Assembly: GCA_022059125.1 (NCBI GenBank)
Contig: JAEUWY010000012.1
Span: forward strand, 1,798,001-1,862,000
Direction of reading: 5' to 3'
DNA from: Corynespora cassiicola
Lineage: Eukaryota > Ascomycota > Dothideomycetes > Pleosporales > Corynesporascaceae
DNA: 64,000 nucleotides
Both the position numbers and the translations under genes were made by a program. Positions 33,028 through 44,075 of the stretch are shown piece by piece. Every line of letters begins with the position of its first letter. Position 1 is the stretch's first letter. The notes beneath the pieces were generated by a model. That model did not search any database. It saw only the letters and a list, made by a program, of their open reading frames with translations, and was not told the DNA's origin.

Positions 33028-34015
33028 TTAATTTAGAATGCGATGGCTGGAACGGGTTAGTCAGCTGACGTTCTGTTTCACTTTGTGCACTGCACCAGGC
33101 ACTAGGTGCCAGAGGGAATAGGGAAAAAAAACTCACCGCCTGAAGCATGTTTCGAGGCTAACAGCGCTCAGCTCAGAGTCCTCGGGAAGTTCTTCCATGA
33201 GCGGGACGAGGCCGGCGAACTTCTCGGCGTTGCGGTAGGCTAGCACGGCAGGCACGCCCGCAACCTCCATTTCGGCGTCCTCGTAGTGGAGCTTGACGAA
33301 GCGGACCGTCTCGTTGCGCTTGGCAACGTCGCGCAGGCAGCTCTCGACCATGTCGGAAATCTCAGACTGGACTCGGGGTTAGCCGGTTGCTGTGGTGTGG
33401 TGTGGGGAACATAAGAGTCATAAGGGAACGTACCATATCGTCATAGATGAAGACGACGACGACGGTGTCCCGGGCCACCTTCTCAATGGCCTCGAGGAAG
33501 CCCTCGCCGTCGACGGTAGGGAGGGTGCCGTATATCCTGCGGCTAGGGCTCGTGGTCCTGGAGCGTATCCGCTGGCCGGCGTTCTGCAGCTCGCGCAGAC
33601 GCGACTCCCTCCACCGCTTCATGAAGCTGTCCTCGGCCTCCTCGTCGTCTGATGACAGCTTCTCGTCCGAGTAGGGGGCGGCACTGTAGGAATTGGGGGG
33701 TGATTGCTTGCGCCAGGTGAAGCGGCGGGCCTGCTTCTTGGCCTGCTCGAAGGCGTGGGCATCGGCAATGACGCCCTTGGGGCCCGTGTTGGCCTCGGAG
33801 CGGATCGAGGGGAGGTAGTAGTTGGAACGCATGTCTTTGGGTATGTCGAGCTCGTCGTCGGTGTCCTGCTTCTCGTGGTAGAAGTCGGCGGCGTCGTCGT
33901 CAGGGTCGGAGTGGGAGTGGTCACTGTCGGCAGCCCTGTCTTCGGGGTGACGGTTGTCGTGGTCTTTGTCACGGATGAGCTCGTTGAACTCGTCCTGGGC
34001 AGCAGTAGTAGTCAT
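33028..34015 (-). CDS. Phosducin-like protein
   Basis: Thioredoxin-fold co-chaperone that binds the G-protein beta-gamma dimer and assists its folding with CCT; fungal members (PhnA, Bdm-1 partner) are needed for G-beta function. Model: complement(33028..33046, 33137..33366, 33434..34015), 276 residues, introns 90 and 67 bp. The last exon encodes only HRILN and a stop; its acceptor is supported by a perfect CTGACTAAC branch. The N-terminal half is acidic (many Asp/Glu/His) and contains TGPKGVIADAHAFEQAKK, a phosducin hallmark. RRIYGTLPTVDGEGFLEAIEK leads into the thioredoxin-like domain (VVVVFIYDDM, then FVKLHYEDAEMEVAGVPAVLAYRNAEKFAGLVPL). G beta itself lies upstream on the same strand. Confidence 0.92.
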
Positions 34016-37000
34016 GGCGGAAAAGAAGAGGCGGCGTTCCGGGAGGGGGGGTCGGGTATTTGTAGAGAGAGAAAGAGAGAGGATAGACAGCGCTGGGTGC
34101 TAGGTTCCGTGGTGGATGACAGTGACAAGCTTGGCCGGGCAGGGGTACGGGCCTTTCTATTTTGTCGCGGGTTTCAGGGCAGCGATTGGGTGCCGGCAGG
34201 GTGGAAGGCTTGACAGAAGCAAGTGCAGTGCAGCGTGTACAGACAGCACGGTGGTGGTGTGGTGGAGCGAGGGCCAGGCGAGCCGGGGAGGCCCCTCGAG
34301 GCGTGGTGGCCCTAGGGCTGAGCTGAGCCCACGCGAGCAGGGCCGCAATGGAGCCGGGCAAGCCTCCTCAAGCCTCCTGGATCGTCGAGATTGGCGAGCA
34401 GCGTCGCCGGTCCTGAAACGCGTCCAGCAGCGTCCACAAAGGCGCCAGACGCTCGAAACAAAGGAGCCAGCCCGCCGGCCGTGCCCCCCATTCACATGCC
34501 CAGCTGCCCGGCCCCGGAACCCAGCGTGCCAGCTGCAGGCCGCTTGCCTGCCCTGAAACCCATTCTGCAACGCTCTCCGGCCTCGACCGACATCATTCTG
34601 AGTTCAGACGCCCGGCACGCAGTCGGCGGGCTCAGGCCTCGAGCTTGCCTCGACTTGCCTCGAGCGTGCCTCGAGTCGTCCTGGGGCACCGCCCGCACGC
34701 CGACTTCATGCGGCCTGGGTCCTCGAGGCTGCGACGAGGCCGAAAAGGGGCCCGCGTCTGCACCACCTCCGCCGGCCACCCCCCCGGGCCTGCTGATTTC
34801 CTGTTTTTTTTGTCCTCTACGCGCGTGGCCCCCCCCCTTTTTTCATTTCCCTCCGCTTCCAAAGTCTTTCTAGAAGGATGTTCGCGCTTCCGGGCTGGAA
34901 ATAGCACCCTGCCACTGCCCATCATCCCATGGCTGCACGGACGGGACACAACGCGAGCGCAACGCTTCCTCAACGCATTCTCCGCATCCAGCCACCCGCC
35001 TATTCGTTCCTTCATGGATGGCATTCACCCCATCCACGCCCTCATGTTCGACCGCGGTTCGCATACACGTTCCTTTCATTGCCTAATTTACGACGTGGCG
35101 CCGGCAGACTGGCGTTGGCCTTTGTTTGGCGGGCGCCCCTTTGTGCTCTGTCTGCCTGCCTGCCTACCTGCCTGCTTGCCTGGGTAGCTAGGTACTCCCA
35201 AATACGTATCCATAGTCGACGCAAGCCTCACGAGGCGTCCACTCTGCGTGCACGCTGCGTGCTCTTCGCAGTCCGAGACTTGTAGGCGCCCATGGGCCCA
35301 CCACCCACCAACAGCAACGCTGTCCAACCGCTACGCCCCCCGATGGACCCATCAGCTCATCATTTCATCACTACATGCGCCGCCGTGCCACGCTGCTCAC
35401 GTTGCCCACGCGACATAGCCGCCCTGCAGTGCAGCGCAGTAGGTACGGTACGGCACTGTCTCTCGCCGTGGACGTGCCATGTCGGCTATTCTCGTGTTCA
35501 TGCTCACTCACCTCTTTTCGTCCTGGCCCCCGAGCCCCCCCCAAACAATGCAATACCAATGCCAGAGTCCTCTTCCATGACGTGCCATCTCCGAGTTGCC
35601 TTGTCTGTATACCTAGGTCCCTGGACATATTGCAATGCAATGCCGTGCCAATAGTCCCTGATCACCCTTATCCTCCGCCGCCTGCATCCATGGCATGCAT
35701 GTCCTCCACAGCCCAGGCGTTCCCAACGCTCTGGGACGTGAACCTTCCAATCGAGACACGTTTGCCGCAATATTGCCCTCTGCCTGGGTACCCACTGACC
35801 CGTAAGACGCGCCAGATTCGAGCGCAATTCCGGACCTTGCGCCGTCGCGTCGACATATGTGTGCATCAAGGCAGATGCGGATGCAGACCAAACATCGTAC
35901 GACCACGTGCGATCCAAAGTGGCTATCCATCTGCCGATCTGCGTCTTACAATTGTTGAACCAATGCAGTCCACACCAGTCTGTCCGTCGCCAGCCACCTG
36001 GACAGCTCCTCCAAAAGCCGCACACTCCACGTGGGAGAGGAACCCAGACCCGACAAACCTTGTGTGTCTCTTCTCCACCAAGATAAATGCCTCTCCCTCG
36101 CGGGAATAGCAACGGCAAATCGGTCCAAAAAGGCCACACCTGGCCCATGAGCCCAATCCATGCACATGTCGTCAGTTGCGCGCCTTTTACCCAAAAGAGA
36201 CAGCGAGGCCCAAAACGACAGACAGACAGAGGAGTGAGAGGAATTAAAAAAAAAAAGAAGCCCCGAGCCCTGCATGCCCATATGCAGGCACGAAACCCCC
36301 CAGTCCCATGTCCAATGCACCCCTGCCCTCCTCCTACCAACCAGCCAACCTACCCAGAACGACCGGCTAACCATTTCCCTGTCCCGCACGCACGACGAAC
36401 CAACCTCCAACTCGCTACGTCCCCTACTAGTAGATAGCTACCACCGGCCCAGGCCCCAAATCTTAACCCAGATAAGCTCGCAAACCTTCCTCTCATGCTC
36501 CCCTCGACTTGCGACGGTAATGCAATGCCTCGCTCCTTCTCTGGCACTGGCATGCAGTGGTGAGTTGTATCCGCCTTGCCGACGATACGCGGGTCCCAAA
36601 CGCTTTTTGCCTGCAAACCTCCCCGCAGACCTTCTCCCCAATCCCATCCCTCATCCGAGGAAACGTCTGGATCCGAAGCTTCCCCATCGCCGCTCTCTTT
36701 TCCGGAAATAGCAGTTTGGGGGATGCAGACGTGCAGATGAAATGGGGCCATTGCGTGCAATGCAATGCAAATGCAGCGTGTGCGAAAGGAACCACTATCC
36801 TGCCCTCCCCCACCATTTGATCCCATGGCCCAAAACGAACCACATGTCCGTTCAAAACACGTTGCCCCGTCTCCGATTGTTCTGTCTTGCCTCCTCCCAC
36901 TCCGGTTCCTGGGGTCAGATCCATCCACTCCACGCCCGCGTCCCAAACCCTCCCCTCCACCACCCGCCCAGTACGTGAGAACTACCTGCCTGCGTCTGTC

Positions 37001-37490
37001 CTCCCCCAAAGCCCCTGCGACGAGAAGGGCAAGAACAAGAAGGTTGGAAGGAAATAAGGCACGTGATTGGCGCTGCTCCTGCTCCTGCTCCTGCTTCTGC
37101 TTCTACCTCGCTCCTTCCGCCCACCTCACCTTCCAAGTCTTGCCTTGCCTCTCAAGCTTGTCACAAACTTTACCCGTCCGCCGTCCGTCTCTTCCCCTCC
37201 CGCAAAACGCCAAACCCACCCACCCACCCACCCACCCACCTGCCTTCCCCCTTCCCCACCCGCTCACCCGCTCACCCACTCACCCACTCACCCACTCCCT
37301 CCCTCCCTCCTTCGGCTCCCTCCGCCTCGAACACCCAGTTCCCTTCCTCCCGAAACCATCAAACCTTGGGTAGCCCCTTCTCCTTCCGCCACAACCGTCT
37401 CCCTCAGCCTGTTGCGGCTCCGCAATCCCTCCCTCCTTACTTCACCCCTTGCAGACACCTCCCCCCACACAGACATCACACACAAACATG

Positions 37491-37525
37491 CACCCGGCAC
37501 CCGGCACCCGGCACCCGGCACCCGG
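37491..37525. repeat. 7-bp tandem repeat (CACCCGG)5
   Basis: Five exact copies inside a pyrimidine-rich intergenic tract. Confidence 0.9.
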
Positions 37526-38551
37526 CAACGTAAGTTTTGGAACTTGGGCACTGATGATAAAAAAAAAAAAGAAGAGTATGTGGGGGGGACTAGTTATCTC
37601 ACTGCAGTCACACGTGGGCTTTTCCCCTTGAGGAAAAAAAAAGAGGACCCGCTTCATGCCATCCATCTAGCCATCCATTGCATTGCATTCCCTTCCATCC
37701 ATCCATTCCTCCATCCATCCATCAATCAATCCATCCACCCCGCAGAATCAAATCATACAGAACAGCTCCTCTCCCCCTGCCTCCTCTCCATTCGCAATCC
37801 CCAAGATCCACGCTTCATACTCATCACACATCCCGCTCCCTCTCTCCTCCCTCCCTAAACGCACACACACCCTCCTAAAAACCCGAAAACATACACTTGG
37901 TAAAGAGAACCCATCTTCTGAGCCACCTCCCCACGTCCCGTCAACCAAGACCGAGGTGCTTTTGATAACCAGACAAGACACAAAAAAATTCGATAAGTGG
38001 GAAAGGGGGGCATAGATGAAGGGGGAGGGTTTTTTTCTGCTTGGGCTGACACGGGTCCGACAAGCAAAGAAGGAGGAAATAAAAAGGGCGCGCGGTGAGG
38101 GGAGACGAGGTTAATAGCAAGCAGCAGGAGAGCGCAAGCACTACTTTGATGTATACGCAGAAAAGACACACCCGCAAGTTTCCCACTGCTTCTCAAATAG
38201 AAGCCCTTGTGACCACCTCGAATGGTCGGGCCCTCCCCCCGTCCAAGAATGAGAACTAGGAGACGGAAGAGGGAAAAGAAGAAGAAGAAGAAGTAGTAGT
38301 AGTAGAGAGAAAAAAAAAACAGCATTGGGAAAAAAAGAGATGGTATGAGGTAAACAGACAGAAAACTAACATGGCAAGCAAAAGCCGAGCGCCCTCAGGT
38401 CCACCGGATGACTCAATTGCCGGTTCGTTTCCCAGAAATGGTGAATATTATGTTGGTGAGGCCGTGGCACTCAGAACACGCCAGCCGTGGCTGTGACGTG
38501 GGCGAGAGGGTATGGTATGAGAAAGCATACAGGGAGCATTTTGTCGTAGTT

Positions 38552-38568
38552 GGGGGGGGGGGGGGGGG
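38552..38568. repeat. Poly-G run of 17
   Basis: Lies about 90 bp past the G-beta stop codon, so the transcript would carry C17 in its 3' UTR. Length of such runs is often misread in assemblies. Confidence 0.9.
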
Positions 38569-38655
38569 ATTCTGAAAAATTAGTTTGAAGTGCACTCGTC
38601 GTTCGTCCATATGGCGTCATCACATGTCTTTGCATGCTGTCACGGGCTGCGTCGA

Positions 38656-40002
38656 TTATGCCCAGATGCGCAACTGGTGTGCGTTAGCTTAGCTCGTCCT
38701 ACTACCAACATGGTCCCAAAACTTACCATGGAATCCCATGAACCCGTGCAAAGACTCAGCGCGTCGTTACTCACGCCCAAGCAGCTGACCCGGTTGTCGT
38801 GTCCCTGCAATGTGCCGACGCGTTCGCCTCGGAGCACGTCCCAAACCTGCGCACGTTGTCAATATATCGGAATCAAACGGGACGAGGGGAGGGTTTGGCA
38901 AACACCTGTACATACCTTGCACTCAAAGTCGTCATAGCCAGCGAATAGCAAGCGGCCAGAAACGGAGAAAGCGACCGACGTAATGCCACAGACGGGCTCG
39001 GGGATCTGTTGACGGGGCTCGTTAGTCATCAAACACACCTCAGAGCGCGGGTGGTTTCGGGTCTACGTACCGTGTAGCTCTGGAGCTCGCGGTCGGCGCG
39101 GATGTCAAACAGGCGGCACGACGCGTCGTCGGAACCGGTGCCGAAGGCGTTGCCATTGGGGAAGAATTGGATGGCGTTGATGTCCGAGTCGTGTGCGGCA
39201 AAGGTCTGGACGCACTTCTGCTGGCGGATATCCCACAACTTGGCAAAGGCATCGCATGCGCCGGACACGAACTGGTTGTGGTCGAGAGGGTTTATGCTCA
39301 GGCTCATGACGTCTCCCAGGTGGTCGGCGAACTCGTGCACCTTGGAGCCAGTCTCCAGGTCCCAGAGCACGCAAGTCATGTCGCCAGACGAGGTCAGGAT
39401 GCGCTTGTCGCTAATGAAGCGGCAGCAGCTCAGGTAGCCAGAGTGGCCGGACAACTCACGGGCGACGCGGGTGGGGCCTTCTCGCGCCGACAGGTTGTAG
39501 ATGGAGCAGATGTTGTCGAGGCCACCGCAGGCGACATAGTTGCCCGACGGCGAGTAGGCGCACGTCATGACCCATGAGGAGCGCAGGGGGATGGCGTGGA
39601 CCTTGTTGGTGGTGTAGGCGTCCCAGATGATGAGCTTGCCGTCCTGCGAGGCGGAGACGAGGTGGCGTCGGTCCGTAGACCAGTGCATGGCGTAGATCTT
39701 CGCGAGATGGCCCTTGAGGGTGCGCTTGGTCTTCATGGTCAGGCGCGGCAGGGCCTCGACGCGCTGCTTGGCGACATCGCGGACTGGGAACAAAGGTTAG
39801 CCAAGGTCAGGCTCGGGGATGGTGATGGGTGGCAGCTGCGAGCTGGGAGCTGGGAGCTGGGGTGGGAGGGGGAGCATTGGGACGTACGGGTAGTGTCAGC
39901 GAGGTCGTCCTTCTTCCGTTTTATCCTGTCCTTTAGCGCCTCCGCATCGCGTCGGGCGATCTGGATCTTCTGCTGGATGGACTCTGCACTCATGTCGGCC
40001 AT
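38656..40002 (-). CDS. sfaD: Heterotrimeric G-protein beta subunit (SfaD/Gpb1-type)
   Basis: Seven-bladed WD40 beta subunit that pairs with G gamma and regulates development, mating and cAMP/MAPK signalling at the plasma membrane. Model: complement(38656..38673, 38727..38846, 38916..39005, 39071..39783, 39888..40002), 351 residues, the family's usual length. Four introns of 104, 65, 69 and 53 bp; all joints keep frame (ADTT-LRDV, QSYT-IPEP, FECK-VWDV, WDSM-LRIWA). The N-terminal helix ([22 protein letters not shown]) forms the coiled coil with G gamma. WD blades show [71 protein letters not shown] and [12 protein letters not shown]. The final exon encodes LRIWA, the conserved C-terminus, and would be missed without splicing. 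Divergent from the adenosine-deaminase-like gene. Confidence 0.96.
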
Positions 40003-40903
40003 TCTCTTTCAGTGGCGGCCTCGAGGGAGAGGGTGCGGTTGGGGTGGGCGCGGAGGACGAGGGCGTTGCTGGTGCAGCGGTTCAGCGGTCGCGGGTGAGA
40101 GAAGCGGCAGGCAAGATCCAGGGGTGGCCTTCACGGCGAGCGCAGGCCCGGACACCGACGCGCGGCTGAGTCAGGAGGGCTGGCGGGCAGAGAGGCAGCG
40201 GAGGCAGAGGCTCGCGGAGCGCGCAGGGCAGCAGCAATTGCTGTCGCGAGGAGGGCGTTGGGGGTGCTGGCTGAGGGAGGGTCGGGGGGGTGGGTGCGGG
40301 TGAGGGAGATGCGGCGGCGGTGGTGGTGCTGGAGACGAGGTACGGGGGCGCTGGGAGAGCTAGCTAGCCGAGCGCAGCCTGGTCGGTGCTGGCCGGTGCT
40401 GGACGAGCTGGCTGGACGCCCAAGACAATCGACGGGCGCGCCGCAACAAGGACAAAAGCAACGGCAGATGCGGGGGGCGGAGGAGCTGCTGGCGGCGGTG
40501 GGTGCAGTGGGTGCAGTGGGTGCAGCGGTGCAGCGGTGCAGCGGTGCAGCGGTGCAGTGGTTGCGAGCGGCCGTGTTTGAAGAGGGCGTCTGGCGGCTGG
40601 CGTCTGTCTGCTGCCAGAGGGAACGACGGCTCTGCGCCTTGGTAATCATCGCAACTGGGCATCGCCATCCTCCTTTGGCAGCAGCCCCGACTAGGCCGCT
40701 TCAGGGGATCAAATTAACACGCCCACCACGCCGTCCATCGCCGTCCATCGCCGTTCCGTCGCCTTTTCCGTCATCTTTCCGTCGCCTTGCCGTCGCTTTA
40801 TCGCCGCCTCTCTTTGCCGCAGCATTTGCCTTTGCCTCTCTCTCTGCTGCTCACTGCCTGCATCCACCACCTCTGCACCCACAAATACCCCCCTCCCCCA
40901 AAC
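40003..40903. promoter_or_regulatory. Divergent promoter region (G beta / adenosine-deaminase-like)
   Basis: 901 bp, GC-rich. Includes an 8-9-bp tandem repeat at 40501-40560 and CCGTCGCC-type repeats near 40,730-40,800. Long frames on both strands are compositional artefacts. No TATA box identified. Confidence 0.5.
40501..40560. repeat. 8-9-bp tandem repeat (GGTGCAGTG / GGTGCAGC)
   Basis: Seven consecutive units: two of GGTGCAGTG, four of GGTGCAGC, then GGTGCAGTGG. It lies between divergent promoters, about 500 bp from the G-beta start codon. Confidence 0.85.
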
Positions 40904-42623
40904 ATGGCCATCGACCGCGCATTTGCCCGCAGCCTGCCCAAGCTCGAGGTATCTCCCGTCGGCACCAGCCTCCCCTAATCCTGACCCTCTGACCCTAAAC
41001 CTGATCGCCTCCGGCCCGCCAAGCGCGCATGGACTCGTCCACTTCCGTGAACGGCATCGCTAACATCCACCGCCGAACAGCTGCACGCACACCTCACCGG
41101 CAGCATCAGTCGCCAGACGCTGCACGACATCTGGGTCGACAAGAAACGCGCCCAGCCCGACCTCGACATTCAAGACCCGCTGCTCGCCATCCCCGAGGAC
41201 AAGGTCGACTACGACATAGTCACGTGAGTCACCCGCATCCCGTGATTTGCATTCCTCCCGCTCCCCGTCCCCTCCGTCAGACGTGCGGCGTCAGACATGA
41301 CCGTTGGATTGCCCTCTCCGCCCTAAATTCTCCGGCTCTTCCGCAATGCCAAAGTCTGTGCCGCAGCTGCTCCAATCTAAGCACCGCTGCCGGCCTGTCC
41401 GCCTGCAGCTATAGCGGCCTGGCTATCGTGGGAGCATCGGTCCACTACCAGCAAAAGCCTCCAGTCGCGCACCGAATGCTTCTATCGTCTAGCGCATGTG
41501 CCAGATCTCCCTTCCCCGCCTTGATGCCTGGAACACCTCGCTCGACCCAGCCGTGCCAGTATACCTCTGACCCCTCCGTTTCCTGCAAGCCTGAAACACG
41601 CTCTCCTGCTTCACGTCATGCGACCGCCGCCCGCCATCTGAGGCACACCAGGTGCTGACGATGCCCTCAGGTTCTTCCCGCTTTTCTCGTCCTACATCTA
41701 CCGCCTGTGCAATGATCTGCCGAGCATCAAGTACGTTTGAAACCCACGCCCGCCGTGTCGCCAATTGACGTCGTGCAGGCGCTCTACCAGGGCTGTGTTG
41801 GATGCTTTCCAGGCTGACGGCGTCGTCTACCTCGAGCTGCGGACTACTCCGAGGGCCATTCCAGAGCACAATGTGACAAAAAATGACTACGTCAAAACGA
41901 TCCTTGGCCTGATGAAGGCCCATAATGAAACTCCAAGCAATACCATGAGCGCCTACCTCATCCTCTCCATCGATCGCCGCTACACGGCTGCCGAGGCCGA
42001 GGAAGTCATAGATCTGGCTCTGCAGCACCGGTCCGCTGGCGTCGTCGGCGTCGACCTCTGTGGAAACCCGGCAAAGGGTGACGTCCGCATCTTCACCGCC
42101 GCTTTCGCAAGGGCAAAGGATGCTGGACTGAAAATAACTCTCCATTTTGCCGAGATTGAAGCGTCTGGGACTGACCTTGAACTCCAGACCCTGCTATCCT
42201 GGCAGCCTGACAGGCTTGGTCATGTTATTCACGTAAACGACGAGTTCAAACATGCCATAGAGAAGCAGAATATCGCTGTCGAGCTGTGCCTTAGCTGCAA
42301 CGTCCACGCCAGATTGATCACTGGGACCTACTCTGACCACCATTTTGGCATGTGGAGGCACAGCAGCGTGCCAGTAGCCCTTTCGGTGTGTTTTACCGTG
42401 GGGCCTAGCCTAGCCGCATGCTAACATGCAATAGACGGACGATGTCGGTGTGTTTTGTAGTCCGCTTTCTGAAGAGTACTTCCTGGCCGCTACCCATTTC
42501 GGTCTCGACCGCGAAGAGCTGAAGAAATTGTGCGTGCGTGCCGTCGATTCCATATTCACTGGACCAGACGAACGGCTGCGCCTACTGGAGAAGATACAGG
42601 GCTGGCAAGGTTGGAATGCGTGA
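40904..42623 (+). CDS. Adenosine-deaminase-like protein (ADAL / N6-methyl-AMP deaminase type)
   Basis: Zinc amidohydrolase of the ADA superfamily. It resembles ADAL proteins, which deaminate N6-methyl-AMP to IMP, rather than classic ADA or Aah1. Model: join(40904..40948, 41081..41223, 41671..41730, 41779..42385, 42435..42623), 347 residues. Introns are 132, 447, 48 and 49 bp. Visible active-site motifs: HAHLTGS (His17, His19), VVYLELRTTPR, GVDLCGNP, HFAEI (zinc His and catalytic Glu), DRLGHVIHV, CLSCNVHARL, and TDDVGVF at the start of the last exon. The exon-3 sequence FFPLFSSYIYRLCNDLPSIK fits the family between exons 2 and 4, which supports skipping the unusually long second intron. Cytosolic purine salvage or modified-nucleotide clearance is the probable role. 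Confidence 0.93.
41224..41670 (+). other. Unusually long intron 2 of the ADA-like gene
   Basis: 447 bp against 48-132 bp for the other introns of this gene. GTGAGT donor, GTGCTGAC branch and CCCTCAG acceptor. Protein on either side is contiguous in the family, so no exon is missing. Antisense and sense frames inside are short and featureless. Confidence 0.75.
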
Positions 42624-43371
42624 TGTCTGACTGACAGGTCTGACCAATGCTCTCCCCACACGTCGACCATGTCGGCTCATAGCTTACATCGTGAGCCTTG
42701 AGCATTCCACCACAACACGAACTGGACATTTTAGTGCAACCTTGGACATGTCAGATCAAAGGCCACCGCCATCTATTTCTGTCCTACAGTCCGTGATGTC
42801 TTCCAATACCACTCCACAATACTTTCGACCAAGCCACTGCAATGTCATGTGACTGACCGTTAGTTGACACAGATGACATGACCAGGGAGACATCGCTTAA
42901 TTCTGCCCTCCGAACGATCTACAACGTAAGAGTTGGGCGCAAAAAGGAAAACCAAACGAGACTCTGGCCCCAGGCTGAAACTAAAGCGGAAGTTGTGGCT
43001 GAAAAGAGTTGCCCTCAGCCCACTCAGCCCATGGCAATCACCGTTCAGCCCACCTGACTTGTGGACGGCCTGCCACCCAGCTGCACAAAAAAAACAAGCC
43101 ATTTCCCCGCAGCTGCCTTGGCAAGAAATCCTAACACGAGGAGCCTTTTTCCTGATTCGTCTTACCAGTTGACCACACGAGTTGATGTCAACTGCGCCTC
43201 CACGTCAACCTCGTTTTCCAACTGCAGTGGAGAGACATGCGATGGAGCAGTGCCCTCACCCAGATACCATGCTCGCGAGCAGGCTTCACAATGTGTTACA
43301 GTGTTCTATTCTTGACCTTGCGGGATAATATTCTGGAGGTAAGCGGTACTCTCTCAACTCGTTTGCAAATG

Positions 43372-43379
43372 TATAAAAG
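43372..43379 (+). promoter_or_regulatory. TATA box of the But2-like secreted protein gene
   Basis: TATAAAAG, about 150 bp upstream of the start codon. This is the clearest core promoter in the window and fits strong, inducible expression of a secreted protein. Confidence 0.6.
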
Positions 43380-43430
43380 GCTGGGATGAAGTCTTCGTTG
43401 CATTCATCATTATCAGCAGCAACAGCAGCA

Positions 43431-43455
43431 AAGCAAAGCAAAGCAAAGCAAAGCA
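43431..43455 (+). repeat. AAGCA pentanucleotide repeat, five copies, in the presumed 5' UTR
   Basis: Perfect (AAGCA)5, preceded by CAGCAG. It lies between the TATA box and the start codon, so it should be transcribed. Confidence 0.88.
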
Positions 43456-43529
43456 TAAAACTTCATCATCAATACCATTCTCTGCATATTCAAGCATCTC
43501 TTTCTTGTCTATTCATTATTCCATCCAAG

Positions 43530-44075
43530 ATGAAGAACCTTGCCATCACCGCGGCCTTCCTGAGCCTTGTCTCGACCATCTCCTCGATGCCTGTGTCAAA
43601 CAACAAGGTTATCATTCCAGAAACCATCTCCATCTACCATGGTTTCAATGGCAAGCTTGAATTCAACGTGCCCTCGGGCAAAATCTCGCGCGTCCAGGGC
43701 GGCAATGACGACATCTCGACTCTGATGACGTTCAGCTTCCCCGAGTCGTCGAGGGGTTTGACGTGCGAGTTCATGTTTGAGCTTGACGACTCGACATACA
43801 CGCTCAACCCAGTAAATCCCTCCATCGACGTGTTCAGGAGCTCCCAGATCGCCACGGCAAGCAGCCCCGGTTGGGGCCCTCCATCAAACTATCGCGACGT
43901 GCAGCTCGGCAGGCTAAAGGTCAAGGCTGGGGGTGAGGCCGAGAAGAGCTGGGGCTCGTTCACATTTCCATGCCCTGCTGGAGAGAAGAAAGGCTTTGAA
44001 GTTACGCCGACAGGAGATGTGAGCGGTATCACCTGGAACGAGCCGACCGATGGACCGTGGATCCAATACTACTAG
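43530..44075 (+). CDS. Secreted But2-type protein
   Basis: Intronless, 181 residues. An N-terminal signal peptide (MKNLAITAAFLSLVSTISS, cleavage near residue 19-20) directs secretion. The rest resembles the C-terminal domain first named in yeast But2 (ubiquitin-3 binding protein), common in secreted fungal proteins of unknown role: TFSFPESSRGLTCEFMFEL, then IDVFRSSQIA, then FPCPAGEKKGFEVTPTGDVSGITW and a terminal WIQYY. Two cysteines remain in the mature protein and could form one disulfide. An in-frame ATG 48 codons upstream (43386) would hide the signal peptide behind a Ser/Lys-rich leader and is rejected. TATA box and short UTR repeat precede it. Could be a cell-surface or effector-like protein; no direct evidence of either. 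Confidence 0.85.
   Translation: MKNLAITAAFLSLVSTISSMPVSNNKVIIPETISIYHGFNGKLEFNVPSGKISRVQGGNDDISTLMTFSFPESSRGLTCEFMFELDDSTYTLNPVNPSIDVFRSSQIATASSPGWGPPSNYRDVQLGRLKVKAGGEAEKSWGSFTFPCPAGEKKGFEVTPTGDVSGITWNEPTDGPWIQYY

Larger units (their letters stand above)
34016..38655. other. 4.6-kb low-complexity region between the phosducin-like and G-beta genes
   Basis: No gene could be supported. Pyrimidine-rich on the plus strand for long stretches (especially 37,130-37,890). Simple repeats: CCAC at 37,215-37,242, CACTCAC-type at 37,260-37,300, 7-bp CACCCGG at 37,491-37,525, TCCATCCA at 37,660-37,740, GAA then GTA at 38,278-38,306. All long open frames are Pro/Ser/His/Arg-rich shadows. It must contain the phosducin promoter (left) and the 3' UTR of G beta (right). 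Confidence 0.55.
42624..43529. other. Intergenic with promoter of the secreted protein
   Basis: No gene supported. Contains TATAAAAG at 43372-43379, about 150 bp before the start codon of the secreted protein, and an AAGCA pentanucleotide repeat at 43431-43455. Confidence 0.6.

Noticed and set aside
35375..36340. 244-codon plus-strand and 278-codon minus-strand frames
   Set aside because: They overlap each other in antisense and are composed of Pro/Cys/Trp-rich low-complexity sequence, so neither is supported.
37067..37858. 263-codon Pro/Ser/His frame
   Set aside because: Created by simple CCAC, TCAC and TCCA repeats; not protein-like.
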